Shown: positions 42,757 to 51,565 of the stretch, one piece after another
Numbering within the stretch: position 1 is the first letter of the stretch
Layout of the letters: every line of letters starts with the position of its first letter
NCBI GenBank assembly: GCA_963815965.1
Contig: CAWFIT010000008.1
Coordinates: forward strand, 77,686-141,685
Origin: DASVFB01 sp963815965
GTDB taxonomy: Bacteria; Actinomycetota; Thermoleophilia; Gaiellales; Gaiellaceae
Direction of reading: 5' to 3'
Length of the DNA stretch: 64,000 bases
Position numbers and translations under genes: made by a program
The notes under the pieces: model-generated
Databases searched by the model: none
What the model was told of the DNA's origin: nothing
Seen by the model: the letters and a program-made list of their open reading frames with translations, nothing else

Positions 42757-43266
42757 ATGACTGTGGTCTCCGCAGAACGCGCCAACGGCGGCTACCTGCT
42801 CGCCAAGGACGAGGGCGAGGCGTATTGGCTGCTCGGGATGCTCGAGGTCGTCAAGATCAGCGGCGCCGATACAAGCGGTGCGTTTGGACTGCTCGAGGTG
42901 ACCGTGCGTGCTGGCGAGGGCTCGCCTTGGCACGTCCACCCCGATGAGGACGAGTGGTTCTACGTGCTCGAAGGGGAGTTCACGGTCTACGTCGGCGAGA
43001 AGCGTCTCTCCCTCGCGCCGGGCTCGTTCGCGTTCGGCCCCAAAGGCGTCCCGCACACCTTCATCGGGGAGACCGACGGCGCGAAGGCCCTGATCGGCTT
43101 CCTGCCCTTCCACTTCGAGGGCTTCCTGCACGAGGTCGGCGAGCCGGCGACGGAGCGGGTGCTGCCGCCGCTGCTGACGACTGCCCCCGACATCGAGCGC
43201 CTGCTGCCGATCGCGGAGCGCAACGGGATGACGATTCTGGGTCCTCCCGGCCCGCCGCCCGGTTAA
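42757..43266 (+). CDS. cupin-domain protein
   Basis: 169 residues of the single-domain quercetinase-like cupin family. Motif 1 is GEGSPWHVHPDEDEWFYVLE GEF (two His and a Glu as metal ligands) and motif 2 is APGSFAFGPKGVPHTF (third His). Ribosome site GGAGGAAG precedes ATG 42757. The gene is divergent from marR and shares its operator, so it is likely induced by the MarR ligand and may act on it. No signal peptide. The reaction is unknown. Confidence 0.9.
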   Translation: MTVVSAERANGGYLLAKDEGEAYWLLGMLEVVKISGADTSGAFGLLEVTVRAGEGSPWHVHPDEDEWFYVLEGEFTVYVGEKRLSLAPGSFAFGPKGVPHTFIGETDGAKALIGFLPFHFEGFLHEVGEPATERVLPPLLTTAPDIERLLPIAERNGMTILGPPGPPPG

Positions 43267-43395
43267 GCGCGAACGCGCGCGGCGAGGATCTTCGCCAGCC
43301 GGATCTCGGCGGCCTTAACCGGAACACGTGTCAAGTAGGGCGCGGTCGCCGTCAGCGAGCTCTCCGTCCGGCCGCCGCCGAACAGGACGACACGC

Positions 43396-44361
43396 TCAGT
43401 GCTTGTCGGGCTTTGGAGGCGTGTCCTTCTTGTCCTTCGCCTCGTCGTGCTGTGCCTTCTCGGCGTCGTGCTGCGCCTTCTCCGCTTCCTGCTGCGCACG
43501 CCTGTCGGCTTCTTGCTGCGCCTGCGCGGCGTCGTGCTGGACCTGCTCTGCGTCGCGCTTCGCCTGCTCGGCGTCGTGGTTCGCCTGCGCGGCGTCGTGG
43601 TTCGCCTGCGCGGCGTCGTGCTTGGCCTGCGCCTCCGCCTCATGCTTTTTCCGCTTGGCGTCCTTCTTCGCATCTGCTGCGTCGCGCTTCGCTTGCTTCT
43701 CGGCCTCGCGCTGCGCGCGCTCCTCGTCGTGCCGGGCGCGCTCCTCCGCCTTCTTCTGTTGTTCGGCCTGGCGCTTGGCCTCGCGCTCGGCGGCCTTCTG
43801 TTCGCGTTCGGCCGCCTTCGCCTGGAACATCGCCCTCTGTTCCGCCTTGAGCTTCGCGCGCATGGCGTCCTTGGTCGCTTTCTGGGTGGGCTTCTTCGCC
43901 GGGGTCTCGTCGACCGGGTTAAGTGGTGGCGGGCTTTCGGGCGGGCTCGAAACCGGCGGAGTAACGACGGGCTCCGGAGGCGTCGGCTTCGGTGCGGCGG
44001 GCGTGCCCGACGTCGGAGCCGATGTGGGCGGCGTCGCCTTATGCTCCGCGGGCGCGTGGCCGACGACGGCTGCCGGCGAGGTCACCGGCGACGGCTGAGA
44101 CGGAGCGGCTGTCCCGGGCGTTGTCGGTTGGCCGGTCGGCGGAGCCTGCTCGCGCGCGGCCGTCGTCTTCGCGGACCGGAGGATCGCAGGCACCTTCCGG
44201 TGGCCCGACGCGACGACGGGCGCCGGCAATCCGGCGCTGATTTGCGGGCCTGCATCGAACGCGCGGAGCCAGATCTCGTACGACGAGACGACCCCTGCGA
44301 CGACCAGCGCAGCCCATATGACCCAGGGAAGCCGACTTCGCATTGCAGCAATCATCGCCAT
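43396..44361 (-). CDS. membrane-anchored protein with Pro-rich linker and long charged helix
   Basis: 321 residues, not a known family. An N-terminal helix (LPWVIWAALVVAGVVSSYEI) anchors it; residues about 60-150 are Pro/Thr/Ala-rich and probably unstructured; residues about 160-310 are almost wholly Ala, Lys, Glu, Gln, Asp, Arg and His, an uninterrupted helix with heptad repeats such as HDAAQANHDAAQANHDAEQA. It could be a coiled coil or a single alpha-helix like TolA's stalk. The orientation suggests the helix lies outside the membrane. It lies just downstream of the diguanylate cyclase gene, 49 nt apart, on the same strand. Confidence 0.7.
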   Translation of the reverse strand: MAMIAAMRSRLPWVIWAALVVAGVVSSYEIWLRAFDAGPQISAGLPAPVVASGHRKVPAILRSAKTTAAREQAPPTGQPTTPGTAAPSQPSPVTSPAAVVGHAPAEHKATPPTSAPTSGTPAAPKPTPPEPVVTPPVSSPPESPPPLNPVDETPAKKPTQKATKDAMRAKLKAEQRAMFQAKAAEREQKAAEREAKRQAEQQKKAEERARHDEERAQREAEKQAKRDAADAKKDAKRKKHEAEAQAKHDAAQANHDAAQANHDAEQAKRDAEQVQHDAAQAQQEADRRAQQEAEKAQHDAEKAQHDEAKDKKDTPPKPDKH

Positions 44362-44410
44362 TCCGCACGACGGAGTCCATGGGAACTTGCGGAACCTCCG
44401 GAAATATCCC

Positions 44411-46078
44411 TCAAACGGGGGGCCTCAGAGACACCTTTACGGTGTTTTTTCCCTCGCGTTTTGCCCGGTACAAAGCCAGATCGGCCGCGGACATGAGGTC
44501 CTCGGCTCCGCGCGCACTGGGGTAGTCAGAGACGCCGAAGCTGGCCGTAACCCGCACCGGCGGGCCGCCAACGATCCGTACCTCCATGCTCGCGACCGCG
44601 CTCCGCAGGTTCTCGGCGAGCGCCTCCGCCCCGTTCAAGTCCGTCTCGAGGAGGAGAATCGCGAACTCCTCGCCGCCCAGACGGGCAGCCAGGTCGATTG
44701 CGCGCACGCGGCCGCGGATGACGTCCGCGAACGCACGCAGGACAGAGTCTCCGACGTGATGGCCGTAGAGATCGTTGACACGCTTGAAATCGTCGAGATC
44801 GGCGAACACGAGCGCCAGCGGCTCGTCGAACCGCTCCGCACGCCGAAGCTCCGTGTCGAGCCTCTCCATGAAGCGGCGGCGGTTCGCGAGCTCGGTCAGC
44901 TCGTCGGTGATCGCCTGCTGCTGCACGATGGCATGCAACCTCGCGTTCTCGAGCGCGATCGCCGACTGCGCGGCAAGCGACTGCGCAAGGGTACGCGTCC
45001 GCGCGTCGAAGCTGCCAGACGTCGGCCAGAGCTCCAACGCGCTCTCGCCGGCGGCGCCCTCAACGCCGAGGTCGAGCCGCACCGGATGTCCCGTTCCCGC
45101 TACGTCGCCCTCCTCGGCCGTGATGCGTCCGTCCTGCACGATGCGGCCGCCGATTGCGCCGGTCGCATCCATCGTCGCGTGGAGGATCACGGGCAGGAGC
45201 TGGTCCGGGTTGTGCGTTGAGGCAAGCGCCTCGCCGACGAGCGCGAACGCACGCGCGTCGCGGCGGTCGCGGATGACAGGCAGCGCGCCGGCGCGGCGCG
45301 CGAGCAGCGGCGCGAGCGCGTAGCCGGTGACGGCGACCGTTGCGAGCGTGACGACGACTGCCAACAGACTCCAGAAGATGCGGTCGCGGACACCGCCGTT
45401 GATCTCCGATCTCGGCGTGAGCGCGAGCAGCCTGACGTCGTCCGGCGGGCCGACGAGCCGCACTCCGAACACCCTGTACGTGGTATCGCCGAGGTTGCGG
45501 TCGATCGAGCGCCCGATCGGGACCGCGGCGGCGAAGCCCGAAATCGCTCCCGCGATCGCGCGGCCGCGCCGGAGCAGGGCAAACCGGTCGCGCGAGTCGA
45601 GGCCGACCTCCGAGCGGACGCGTCTGAGCAGGGCGGCGTCAAGCGGGACGTTTACGGTCACAGAGCCGACTGGGCGACCGCCGACGACGACGGAGACGCT
45701 CCGGTGGACGGCAAGCGGCTCCCGTTCCCCGGCGAGCACCTGCCCGCCGGCCGCTACGACGTCGTGGGGCCCGGTGAGGCGGCGCAGCCGTGAGCGGTCG
45801 CGCGCGGCAAGGGCCTGCTGAAGCGCGGGCGAGCTGGCGAGCGTTCCGGCACGAGTTGCCGCCTCGGCGACGGAGCGGACGAAGACAGCCGAAGCCGACC
45901 GTCCCTCCGACTCGAGGCGCACATCGGCCTTGTGCGTCTCGCTCCTCCCAACTCCGGTCGCCGCGACCCAGGCGAGCGCGAGCAGCGGCACCAGCACGAC
46001 GAGTACCAGCAGCGCCGCCAACCGCGCGCGTGAGGGCGCCTGTGAGAACGACGGGCCGGAGACTGCCTCCTCGCTCAC
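44411..46078 (-). CDS. membrane diguanylate cyclase (GGDEF) with extracytoplasmic sensor
   Basis: 555 residues. Helix 1 (LAALLVLVVLVPLLALAWVA) and helix 2 (FWSLLAVVVTLATVAVTGYA) flank an extracytoplasmic sensor of about 190 residues. A GAF-like segment (VGEALASTHNPDQLLPVILH) then leads to a GGDEF domain: DELTELANRRRFMERLD, FADLDDFKRVNDLYGHHVGD and active-site GGEEF. RAID five residues upstream of GGEEF is a product-inhibition I-site. It should make c-di-GMP, countering the HD-GYP enzyme at 3041-4093. The stop of the frameshifted MFS gene's open frame runs into its start, but that gene ends at 46263. Confidence 0.93.
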   Translation of the reverse strand: MSEEAVSGPSFSQAPSRARLAALLVLVVLVPLLALAWVAATGVGRSETHKADVRLESEGRSASAVFVRSVAEAATRAGTLASSPALQQALAARDRSRLRRLTGPHDVVAAGGQVLAGEREPLAVHRSVSVVVGGRPVGSVTVNVPLDAALLRRVRSEVGLDSRDRFALLRRGRAIAGAISGFAAAVPIGRSIDRNLGDTTYRVFGVRLVGPPDDVRLLALTPRSEINGGVRDRIFWSLLAVVVTLATVAVTGYALAPLLARRAGALPVIRDRRDARAFALVGEALASTHNPDQLLPVILHATMDATGAIGGRIVQDGRITAEEGDVAGTGHPVRLDLGVEGAAGESALELWPTSGSFDARTRTLAQSLAAQSAIALENARLHAIVQQQAITDELTELANRRRFMERLDTELRRAERFDEPLALVFADLDDFKRVNDLYGHHVGDSVLRAFADVIRGRVRAIDLAARLGGEEFAILLLETDLNGAEALAENLRSAVASMEVRIVGGPPVRVTASFGVSDYPSARGAEDLMSAADLALYRAKREGKNTVKVSLRPPV

Positions 46079-46262
46079 GACCGGACGAACCTCACGAGCT
46101 CAGAACGCGCAGCGCATGCTGAGCGATGCACAGCTGACCCCCTTATCGACATGAAGCCACCGATCGCAGTTCCCTCCCGCGTACCCCGGACGCGGCCTCG
46201 CGCTCGGGTCGCTCGCATCCTAGAGTTGCACGCCGGGAAACGCCCGGTGCTTGGCCGGTGCC

Positions 46263-47724
46263 TTACGTCTGCGTCTGCGAAATGGGCTCGGCCTCGGGCA
46301 CGGCCTCGTGGCCCATCATCGGCAGCGAGCGGAGGAACGCCATGCCGATCGACGCCGCGGCGATCGCGCAGAACGCGCCGACGACGAACGCGACGTGGTA
46401 GCCGCCCGTCAGCGCGGCGAGTGAGTCTTCGCCTGCAGCCTCGAGGTTTCCCGTGCGATGAGCGGCGATGCTCGCCAACACGGCGAGTCCGAGCGCGCCG
46501 CCCATCATGAACGCGGTGTTGACGATTCCCGATGCAAGCCCGCTTTCGCTCGGCTCGACGTCGCTCATCGCCGCGAGCAGCACCGGATTGAACGCCAGGC
46601 CGGCGCCGAAGCCGAGCAGGATCATGCTCGGGAGGACATCGACGACAAAGTTCCCGTCGACCGGTGCGCGCGCGAAGAGCAGCAGGCCCAACGCGGCGAG
46701 CAACAGACCCGTCGCCAGCGGCGGCTTGATGCCGTAGCGCATCACGATCTTCGCGGAGAGACCGATCGAGAAGAGGCCCATGATCAGGTTCGCGGGCAGG
46801 AAGCAGAGACCGACTTGCAGCGGGCTGTAGCCGAGAACGAGCTGCAGGTAGAGAGCGGAGAGGAAGAACCAAGCGAACATCGCGGCGGCCCAGAGCACGC
46901 CGACGACGTTCGCGGTTGCGAGGTTGCGCTTGCGAAGCAGGCCGAGCGGCACGAGCGGCGCAGCGCACGCGCGACTCGATCACGAAGAACGCCGCGAGCA
47001 GCACCACCGCCGTCGCGAGCAGGCCGAGCGTCTCGGCGGACGTCCACCCGTTCTGGTTGCCGTTGACGATCGCGTAGACGGCGATCATCAGCGACGCGGT
47101 CACAGTCACCGCGCCGCCGACGTCGAGCCGGCGGCCTCCGGCGAGCGCCGCGACGTGATCGGCGGGCAAGAGCCGCAGACACAGCACGACGACGAGGACG
47201 CCGATCGGGAAGTTGACGAGGAAGATCCAGTGCCAGCTGATCGCGTCAGTGAGGATCCCGCCGAGGAGCACGCCGATGCTGCCGCCGCCCGCAGCGACGA
47301 AGCCGAAGAATCCCATCGCCTTCGCCCGGTCCGCCTGCTCGGTGAACAGGCTCATCATCAGCGAGAGGGACACGGCCGACGCGACTGCGCCGCCCACACC
47401 TTGAACCGCACGCGCGCCGATGAGCATGCCCTGCGACGTCGACACTCCGCAGAGAAGCGAGGCGAGAGTGAAGACCGTGATGCCGATCAGGAAGAGCCGG
47501 CGCTGGCCGTAGAGGTCGCCGAGCCGTCCGCCGAGCAGGAGAAAGCCGCCGTACGTGAGCAGGTACGCGTTGACGACCCACGCGAGCGAGGTCTCCGTGA
47601 AGCCGAGATCCTCTCGAATCGAAGGCAGCGCGACGTTCACGATCGTCACGTCGAGCACGATCATCAGGCTCGCGAGACACAACACGTAGAGCGCCAGCCA
47701 GCGCCTGTCGGAGTCGACAGTCAT
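46263..47724 (-). pseudogene. DHA2-type MFS drug transporter, single frameshift
   Basis: A 14-helix EmrB/QacA-like exporter of about 485 residues in two frames. The first frame (47724 to about 46965) has LYVLCLASLMIVLDVTIVNV, the DHA2 motif LLLGGRLGDLYGQRRLFLIG, ARAVQGVGGAVASAVSLSL and WHWIFLVNFPIG, then VIESRV. The second frame resumes with APLVPLGLLRKRNLATANVV and runs to stop 46263. One indel near 46965 would restore a full-length protein, so this may be one sequencing error rather than a dead gene. Substrate unknown; drug or solvent efflux is typical. Confidence 0.82.
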
Positions 47725-47882
47725 CCCCTGGAGCCTCTCAACGGAAGCTGGATCTCAAACATTCCGGATCTCGTGATTGCCGCGCTCATCTCTGCCTCCT
47801 TCGCGGGCTTCTTGCCTGTCTGGGAAGAGAGACTCGCCGACGGCTCGGAATTCATCGCTCGATCCGTGACAATCCTGCGGTC

Positions 47883-48707
47883 GTGCAACCCGTCGCCGAG
47901 CAGACGATCCTAATCACCGGCGCGACCGACGGTCTCGGGCGCGCGCTCGCGTCGGAACTCGCGGCCGAGGGCGCGACGCTCCTGATCCACGGCCGCGACG
48001 ATGCGCGAGGACGCGAGACGCTCGATGAGATCGGCACGCGCACCGGCAACGAGAAGCTTCACTGGTTACGCGCCGATCTCGCGTCGCTCGGCGAAGTGCG
48101 CGCGCTTGCGCAGCAGGTGACAAGTGAGCAAGACCGCCTCGATGCGATCGTGAACAACGCCGGCATCGGCGGCACGATCGCGGGCGACCGGCGGAGGATG
48201 GTGAGCCGCGACGGCTACGAGCTCCGCTTCGCCGTGAACTATCTCGCGGGCTACCTGCTGACGCGGCTCCTGTTGCCCCTGCTCGAGACTTCGGCACCGG
48301 CGCGCATCGTCAACGTCAGCTCCGGCGGACAGACGCCGATCGACTTCGACGACGTCATGCTCGAGCGCAGCTACGACGGATGGCGCGCATACGCACAGAG
48401 CAAGCTTGCGCAGATCATGTTCACTTTCGATCTGGCAGACGAGCTCCGCGACCGTGGCGTCACGGCGAACTGTCTCCACCCGGCCACCTACATGCCGACG
48501 AAGATGGTCATCGAGAGCGGCATCGATCCGACCAGCTCGCTCGAAGACGGCATGCGCGCGACGCTACGACTCGTCGCAGACCCCGAGTTGGACGGCGTGA
48601 CCGGTCGCTACTTCAACGGGGAACGACCCGCCGAGCCGCGCGGCCAGGCGCACGACCCGGAGGCGCGCCGTCAGCTGAGGGAGCTCAGCGACCGGCTCGT
48701 CCATTGA
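47883..48707 (+). CDS. short-chain dehydrogenase/reductase
   Basis: 274 residues. NAD(P) motif TILITGATDGLGRALASELA, NNAGIGG, catalytic Ser in IVNVSSGGQTP, and YAQSKLAQIMF with the catalytic Tyr and Lys. The pattern fits the retinol-dehydrogenase-like/atypical SDR group, with LHPATYMPTKMVIESGI after the active site. GTG 47883. Divergent from the MFS gene at 46263-47724 and followed 6 nt later by another MFS gene, so the cluster may concern efflux and modification of one small molecule. Substrate unknown. Confidence 0.92.
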   Translation: MQPVAEQTILITGATDGLGRALASELAAEGATLLIHGRDDARGRETLDEIGTRTGNEKLHWLRADLASLGEVRALAQQVTSEQDRLDAIVNNAGIGGTIAGDRRRMVSRDGYELRFAVNYLAGYLLTRLLLPLLETSAPARIVNVSSGGQTPIDFDDVMLERSYDGWRAYAQSKLAQIMFTFDLADELRDRGVTANCLHPATYMPTKMVIESGIDPTSSLEDGMRATLRLVADPELDGVTGRYFNGERPAEPRGQAHDPEARRQLRELSDRLVH

Positions 48708-48712
48708 GGGTG

Positions 48713-50350
48713 ATGCCGTCGGCCGGTGCGACCCGCGACGCTCACAGCGTCGTGAACGTGATTGCCGAAGCAACTCCGACCGGAGAGTCGAGCGGCGACC
48801 AGCGACTCGCGATTCTCCTCGCAATGGCCATGTTCGTCCTCGTCGTCGACACATCGTTGATGAACGTGTCCATCTCTGCAGTCGTGCACGATCTCGACAC
48901 GACGGCCAGCGGCGTCCAGTCGGCGATCGCGCTCGAGGCGCTCGTCTCGGCCGCCTTCATCCTGATCGGCAGCAAGATCGGCGATCTGATCGGCCGCAAG
49001 CGCGCCTACGTGCTCGGCCTGCTCGGCTACGCGGTTGGCGCGCTCGCGATGACGCTGGCGCAGAACCTGCTGGCGATCGTGATCTTCTGGGCGATCGTCG
49101 GAGGACTCGGAGCAGCGCTCCTGCTCCCGTCGATGCAGTCCCTCATCCACGGCAACTTCGAGGGGCCGATGCAGCGAAAGGCCTACGCGCTCGTCGGAGC
49201 CGCGGCTGCGATCGCGGCCGCCATCGGGCCGTTGCTCGGAGGTTTCATCACGACGTACCTCTCGTGGCGGGTCGCGTTCGGCGGGGAGGTCGGGATCATC
49301 GCGATCGTGCTCGTGGGCAGCAGGCGCATCCACGACGTGCCGTACACCGGGGACAGGGGAGTCGACGTCGTCGGCTCGATCCTCTCGGCGGTCGGGATGG
49401 GCGGCGTCGTGCTCGGAATCCTCGTGTGGCAGGAAGGCGGAGGCGCCGTCGGCGCTCTGATCGCCGCCGGCGCGGTCGCGCTCGGGTCGCTCGTCTGGTG
49501 GCTCAAACGACGCAAGCGCGAGGGCAAGCCGGCGCTGCTCGACATCGGCCTGTTCGCATCGAAGTATTTCCGGCTCGGGATCTCGTCCCAGACGCTCCAG
49601 CAGATCGCCCTCGGCGGGATGATGATCGTGCTGCCGATGTACCTGCAGATGGTGCTCGAGTACAACGCGCTCGAGGCCGGTCTTTCGCTCGCACCGCTGT
49701 CGCTGACGATGTTCGGCGTTGCGCTTCTCGCGGGGAGGAAAGCGGGCAACCGCAGCCCGAGCAAGATCATCCTCACGGGTTTCCTGCTGCTCGCCGCGGG
49801 CGTCGGCGTGCTGATCCCGATCGTGCCGCGCGCGGACTCGGGCTGGGCGATGGCCATCCCACTCGCGGTGGCCGGCGCCGGGCTCGGCCTGCTCGTCTCG
49901 CAACTCAACAACTACACGCTCTCGCCGATCGAGGAGGAGCGCGTCAGCGAGGCGGCGGGCGTCAACTCCGCCGGTGGCTCGTTCGGCCTGTCGTTCGGCC
50001 TCGCGTTCGCAGGCGCGATCATGCTCGCCTCGCTCTCTCTCATCTTCACGCAGAAGGCAGAGTCGAGCGCCGTCCTCACGCCCGCGGAGCAGCAGCAGGT
50101 CGCAGACGGGCTCGAGGAAAACGCCGAAGTGATGACCAACACCGAGCTCGCTCACCTGCTCGAGGGACAACCGCCCGACGTTCAGGCGGAGATCCTCCGG
50201 ATCAACACCGAAGCGCGACCGATCGCACTTCAGATCGCGCTGCTCATCCCGCTGTTCGCCGCGCTCCTCGGCCTCGTCACCGCCTTCCGGATGACGCGGC
50301 TCCCGGATCCCAAGCCCTCGACGGCCGGTGAGGCCGTGCTCGGCGGCTGA
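48713..50350 (+). CDS. MFS transporter, DHA2 family
   Basis: 545 residues, 14 predicted helices. Seen: ILLAMAMFVLVVDTSLMNVS, LIGSKIGDLIGRKRAYVLGL (motif A), VGGLGAALLLPSMQSLIHGN, LLGGFITTYLSWRVAFGGEV (motif C region) and VSEAAGVNSAGGSFGLSFGL. A soluble insert near residue 460-510 (VLTPAEQQQVADGLEENAE) precedes the last helix. ATG 48713 follows GAGGGT closely; GTG codons near 48751 are possible alternatives. It likely exports a drug or metabolite and is probably co-transcribed with the SDR. Confidence 0.92.
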   Translation: MPSAGATRDAHSVVNVIAEATPTGESSGDQRLAILLAMAMFVLVVDTSLMNVSISAVVHDLDTTASGVQSAIALEALVSAAFILIGSKIGDLIGRKRAYVLGLLGYAVGALAMTLAQNLLAIVIFWAIVGGLGAALLLPSMQSLIHGNFEGPMQRKAYALVGAAAAIAAAIGPLLGGFITTYLSWRVAFGGEVGIIAIVLVGSRRIHDVPYTGDRGVDVVGSILSAVGMGGVVLGILVWQEGGGAVGALIAAGAVALGSLVWWLKRRKREGKPALLDIGLFASKYFRLGISSQTLQQIALGGMMIVLPMYLQMVLEYNALEAGLSLAPLSLTMFGVALLAGRKAGNRSPSKIILTGFLLLAAGVGVLIPIVPRADSGWAMAIPLAVAGAGLGLLVSQLNNYTLSPIEEERVSEAAGVNSAGGSFGLSFGLAFAGAIMLASLSLIFTQKAESSAVLTPAEQQQVADGLEENAEVMTNTELAHLLEGQPPDVQAEILRINTEARPIALQIALLIPLFAALLGLVTAFRMTRLPDPKPSTAGEAVLGG

Positions 50351-50371
50351 CGATGACGACGCCGCAAGAGA

Positions 50372-50393
50372 AAAGGGCCCGAGCGGGCCCTTT
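50372..50393. terminator. bidirectional intrinsic terminator
   Basis: AAAGGGCCC (50372-50380), GAGC loop and GGGCCCTTT (50385-50393) form a 9-bp stem with T-rich flanks on both strands (TTTTCTCTT on the minus strand). It separates the convergent MFS gene and initiator tRNA and can serve both. Confidence 0.85.
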
Positions 50394-50397
50394 CGAG

Positions 50398-50471
50398 TAG
50401 CGGGGGCAGGATTTGAACCTGCGACCTCCGGGTTATGAGCCCGGCGAGCTACCTGACTGCTCCACCCCGCG
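50398..50471 (-). tRNA. initiator tRNA-fMet (CAT)
   Basis: A 74-nt cloverleaf without encoded CCA. The anticodon loop is CTCATAA, anticodon CAT; the stem has GGG/CCC pairs next to the loop and the 1-72 position is C opposite T, unpaired. Both are initiator hallmarks. The T arm is GCAGG-TTCAAAT-CCTGC. A terminator follows 4 nt downstream. Confidence 0.95.
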
Positions 50472-51202
50472 TCGCAGGGCTCAGTATAGCTCGATCCTTT
50501 CGGCCCTGAAGCCGCGCCGAGGCCATCAAACCGATGACCATCACGAGCATTCCGGCGATCGCGTCGAGGATGAAATGGTTGCCCGTGACGACGATCGTGA
50601 GCACGACCAGGAGCGGGTAGACGACGCCGAGCAACTTCATCCACGCCGGGCGCGCGTACTTCACAACGCCGTAGGCAACACCGAGCGCAAAGCCTGCGTG
50701 CAGACTCGGCACGGCCGCCACCGGGTTCGAGAACGGCGACGAATGCGGCGAGCCGATGTCGATCCCCGAGAAGGAACGCAAGCGTGTCCGTCAGCCCGAC
50801 GCCGGCGAGCCGCGGCGGCGCCGTCGGGAACTGCCAGTGGATGAAGAGCGAGATGGCGGTCGCGATCAAAAAGGCGTTGCGCAAGCTGCGAAAGCCTTCG
50901 CGCGACCGGAAGTACAGCCACGTGAAGAAGATGCCCGTGAACACGAAGTGCCCGACGAAATAGAAGATGTTCATCGCCTGCACGAGGTCGGGCACTCCGA
51001 GGAACACGCGTTGCAGGGATTGCTCCCACGCAAAGTGTCCCCAGCGTTCGAGGTCTTCGATGCGCGCCGCGTTGTCGAACGCCACCGGCCAGTTCGGCTT
51101 CATCAAGTGGCGCAGCCCCTCGTAGACCTCGAATCCCCCCACGACGATCAAGATCTGCCGCAAGCCGTCTCTGCGTCGCAGCCAAGACCACGCACGCCAC
51201 AT
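50449..51202 (-). pseudogene. PAP2-family phosphatase (inositolphosphotransferase-like), frameshifted
   Basis: A membrane protein of about 250 residues in two frames. First part from ATG 51202 (MWRAWSWLRRRDGLRQILIV) includes AMNIFYFVGHFVFTGIFFTW and FIHWQFPTAPPRLAGVGLTD. After an indel near 50781 it resumes with GIDIGSPHSSPFSNPVAAVP, SLHAGFALGVAYG and VVTGNHFILDAIAGMLV, the PSLH and GNHxxxD motifs of the PAP2 active site. This is the Aur1/Ipt1-like PAP2 subgroup. The apparent stop at 50449 lies inside the tRNA gene (23 nt overlap), so a second small error near the end is possible. Probable lipid head-group phosphatase. Confidence 0.78.
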
Positions 51203-51241
51203 GCGTTCGCTTCTAAAACGCGTTGCTAGCATCGCCAACAA

Positions 51242-51565
51242 ATGCCGCTCCCCGTCTGGATCGCGCTGATCGTCGTGCTTGTTTCTCTAACGGCCGGCGC
51301 GACATATGTGTTCCTCCGGCTCCTCAGTCTCTGGCGGGCTCTCAAACATTTCAATTCCGCGCTCGAACCCGTGGCGGAAGAGCTGAACGGCCCGCTCGAG
51401 CGGCTCGCGGCCAACTCGGAGGCTTTCGGGACGGATGCGCCCAGGCTCGAGGCGAGCCTCGAACGCCTGCGTCGCTCGCTCGCACGCGCCGCCGTGCTGG
51501 CCGCCGCTCTCGCGGATGCACGCGACGCGTTCGGCCGCCTCGCCGCGGTTTACCCGCGCAAGTGA
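51242..51565 (+). CDS. small membrane-anchored coiled-coil protein
   Basis: 107 residues, not a recognised family. An N-terminal helix (VWIALIVVLVSLTAGATYVF) is followed by about 75 residues of amphipathic helix (LKHFNSALEPVAEELNGPLE RLAANSEAF, LERLRRSLARAAVLAAALAD ARDAF). The TGA overlaps the GTG of the phosphatase gene (GTGA), so it is coupled to polyphosphate/ppGpp metabolism by arrangement. It may form a membrane tether. Divergent from the PAP2 gene, 39 nt away. Confidence 0.75.
   Translation: MPLPVWIALIVVLVSLTAGATYVFLRLLSLWRALKHFNSALEPVAEELNGPLERLAANSEAFGTDAPRLEASLERLRRSLARAAVLAAALADARDAFGRLAAVYPRK

Noticed and set aside
43263..43395. Short minus-strand coding-looking tail ending KAAEIRLAKILAARVRA
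   Set aside because: No start codon nearby and upstream sequence in frame is antisense-like; too weak to call.
43328..44098. Plus-strand Cys/Ala/Ser-rich frame
   Set aside because: It is the antisense of the charged-helix gene; its periodic composition mirrors the heptad repeats on the other strand.
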